A stretch of DNA of 64,000 nt from Pseudoduganella flava (GTDB lineage: Bacteria; Pseudomonadota; Gammaproteobacteria; Burkholderiales; Burkholderiaceae_D): assembly GCF_007830495.1 (NCBI RefSeq), contig NZ_VLKW01000004.1:248001-312000 (forward strand). The letters run 5' to 3'. Made by a program: the position numbers and the translations under genes. The notes below the pieces were generated by a model that was given only the letters and a program-made list of their open reading frames with translations, had not been told where the DNA came from and did not search any database. Positions 63,839 through 64,000 of this stretch are shown here, piece by piece (within the stretch, counting starts at the first letter, position 1; the number at the start of each line of letters is the position of its first letter).

Positions 63839-63911
63839 GGGGAGAGCCGTTCGCAGGGGGGCCTGCAAATGCGGTAGCATGTCGTTTTGCTACGATTTCG
63901 AGGAGAACACC

Positions 63912-64000
63912 ATGACCGGGCAAACCCAGACCCAGCATGCGCTCGTTGCGCTGCGCATCGAGGTCACGCCGTACAGCTACGACCAGCGCATGGTCCAGTT
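63912..64000 (+). CDS. Start of an unidentified gene (partial)
   Basis: ATG 63912 follows a good ribosome site (AGGAGAACACC) and opens a frame that runs off the window after 29 residues: MTGQTQTQHALVALR, then IEVTPYSYDQRMVQ. Nothing in this fragment identifies a family. Confidence 0.55.
   Translation, partial: MTGQTQTQHALVALRIEVTPYSYDQRMVQ

Overview
The window is GC-rich DNA (mostly G/C-ending codons, no introns, dense operons) from a betaproteobacterium, most likely the Massilia/Telluria group of Oxalobacteraceae. This is inferred from the PEP-CTERM proteins, the edd-eda/zwf/hexR arrangement, the SOS-controlled imuA-imuB and dnaE2 genes, and short intergenic palindromes of the GGGTCAGACCC, GGGACAGTCCC and GGTGTCGGACACC types. 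No rRNA, tRNA, CRISPR array, prophage or complete insertion sequence was seen.

Layout. 1-3.2 kb: end of a substrate-binding protein, then a fused permease and an ATPase of an FbpABC/AfuABC-type importer. 3.3-11.1 kb: glucose-6-phosphate catabolism, with pgi, an SMP-30 lactonase, zwf and hexR on the minus strand and edd-eda divergent on the plus strand. A shared operator-like sequence lies upstream of zwf (two copies), pgi and edd. 11.3-19.2 kb: two roughly 960-residue glycine-rich PEP-CTERM proteins flanking a small membrane protein, then a nidogen-like PEP-CTERM protein. 19.2-19.8 kb: gene-free, with repeats and a terminator-like hairpin. 19.8-29.9 kb: a chemotaxis operon (MCP-like protein with a CheZ-like motif, CheY, STAS protein, CheA, two MCPs, CheW, CheR, CheB). 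29.9-32.5 kb: a minus-strand operon of response regulator, CheC phosphatase, diguanylate cyclase and a HEPN-like protein. 32.6-41.2 kb: rpiA, yggX, argA, hrpA, a PRC-barrel protein and a PHB-depolymerase-type esterase. 41.2-42 kb: a TumE/TumA-like toxin-antitoxin pair. 42-44.2 kb: imuA-imuB behind a LexA box. 44.3-47.9 kb: alpha/beta hydrolase, glutathione transferase, M61 peptidase. 48-49.2 kb: two Hsp20 genes, each behind a ROSE-like RNA thermometer. 49.3-54.1 kb: Do-type protease, a two-component system, and a phosphopantetheine adenylyltransferase-like domain fused to an HD domain. 54.2-60.6 kb: Sel1 lipoprotein, 5'-nucleotidase lipoprotein, TonB-dependent receptor, PhzF-like protein. 60.6-63.8 kb: dnaE2 behind a second LexA box, then the start of one more gene.

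How the parts work together. The first 11 kb look like one sugar-phosphate module: glucose-6-phosphate goes through Zwf, a lactonase, Edd and Eda, with HexR as the probable repressor and Pgi linking to fructose-6-phosphate. The chemotaxis genes form a complete receptor-kinase-adaptation set, with two candidate CheY-P phosphatases of different families (the CheZ-like motif and CheC). imuA, imuB and dnaE2 together encode the SOS mutasome but are split by 18 kb, held in one regulon by two nearly identical LexA sites. The Hsp20 pair is probably controlled twice, by a sigma-32-type promoter and by RNA thermometers.

GC-rich DNA gives very long open frames opposite and alongside the true genes; these were left out. 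Gene families were assigned by reading motifs, without database searches.
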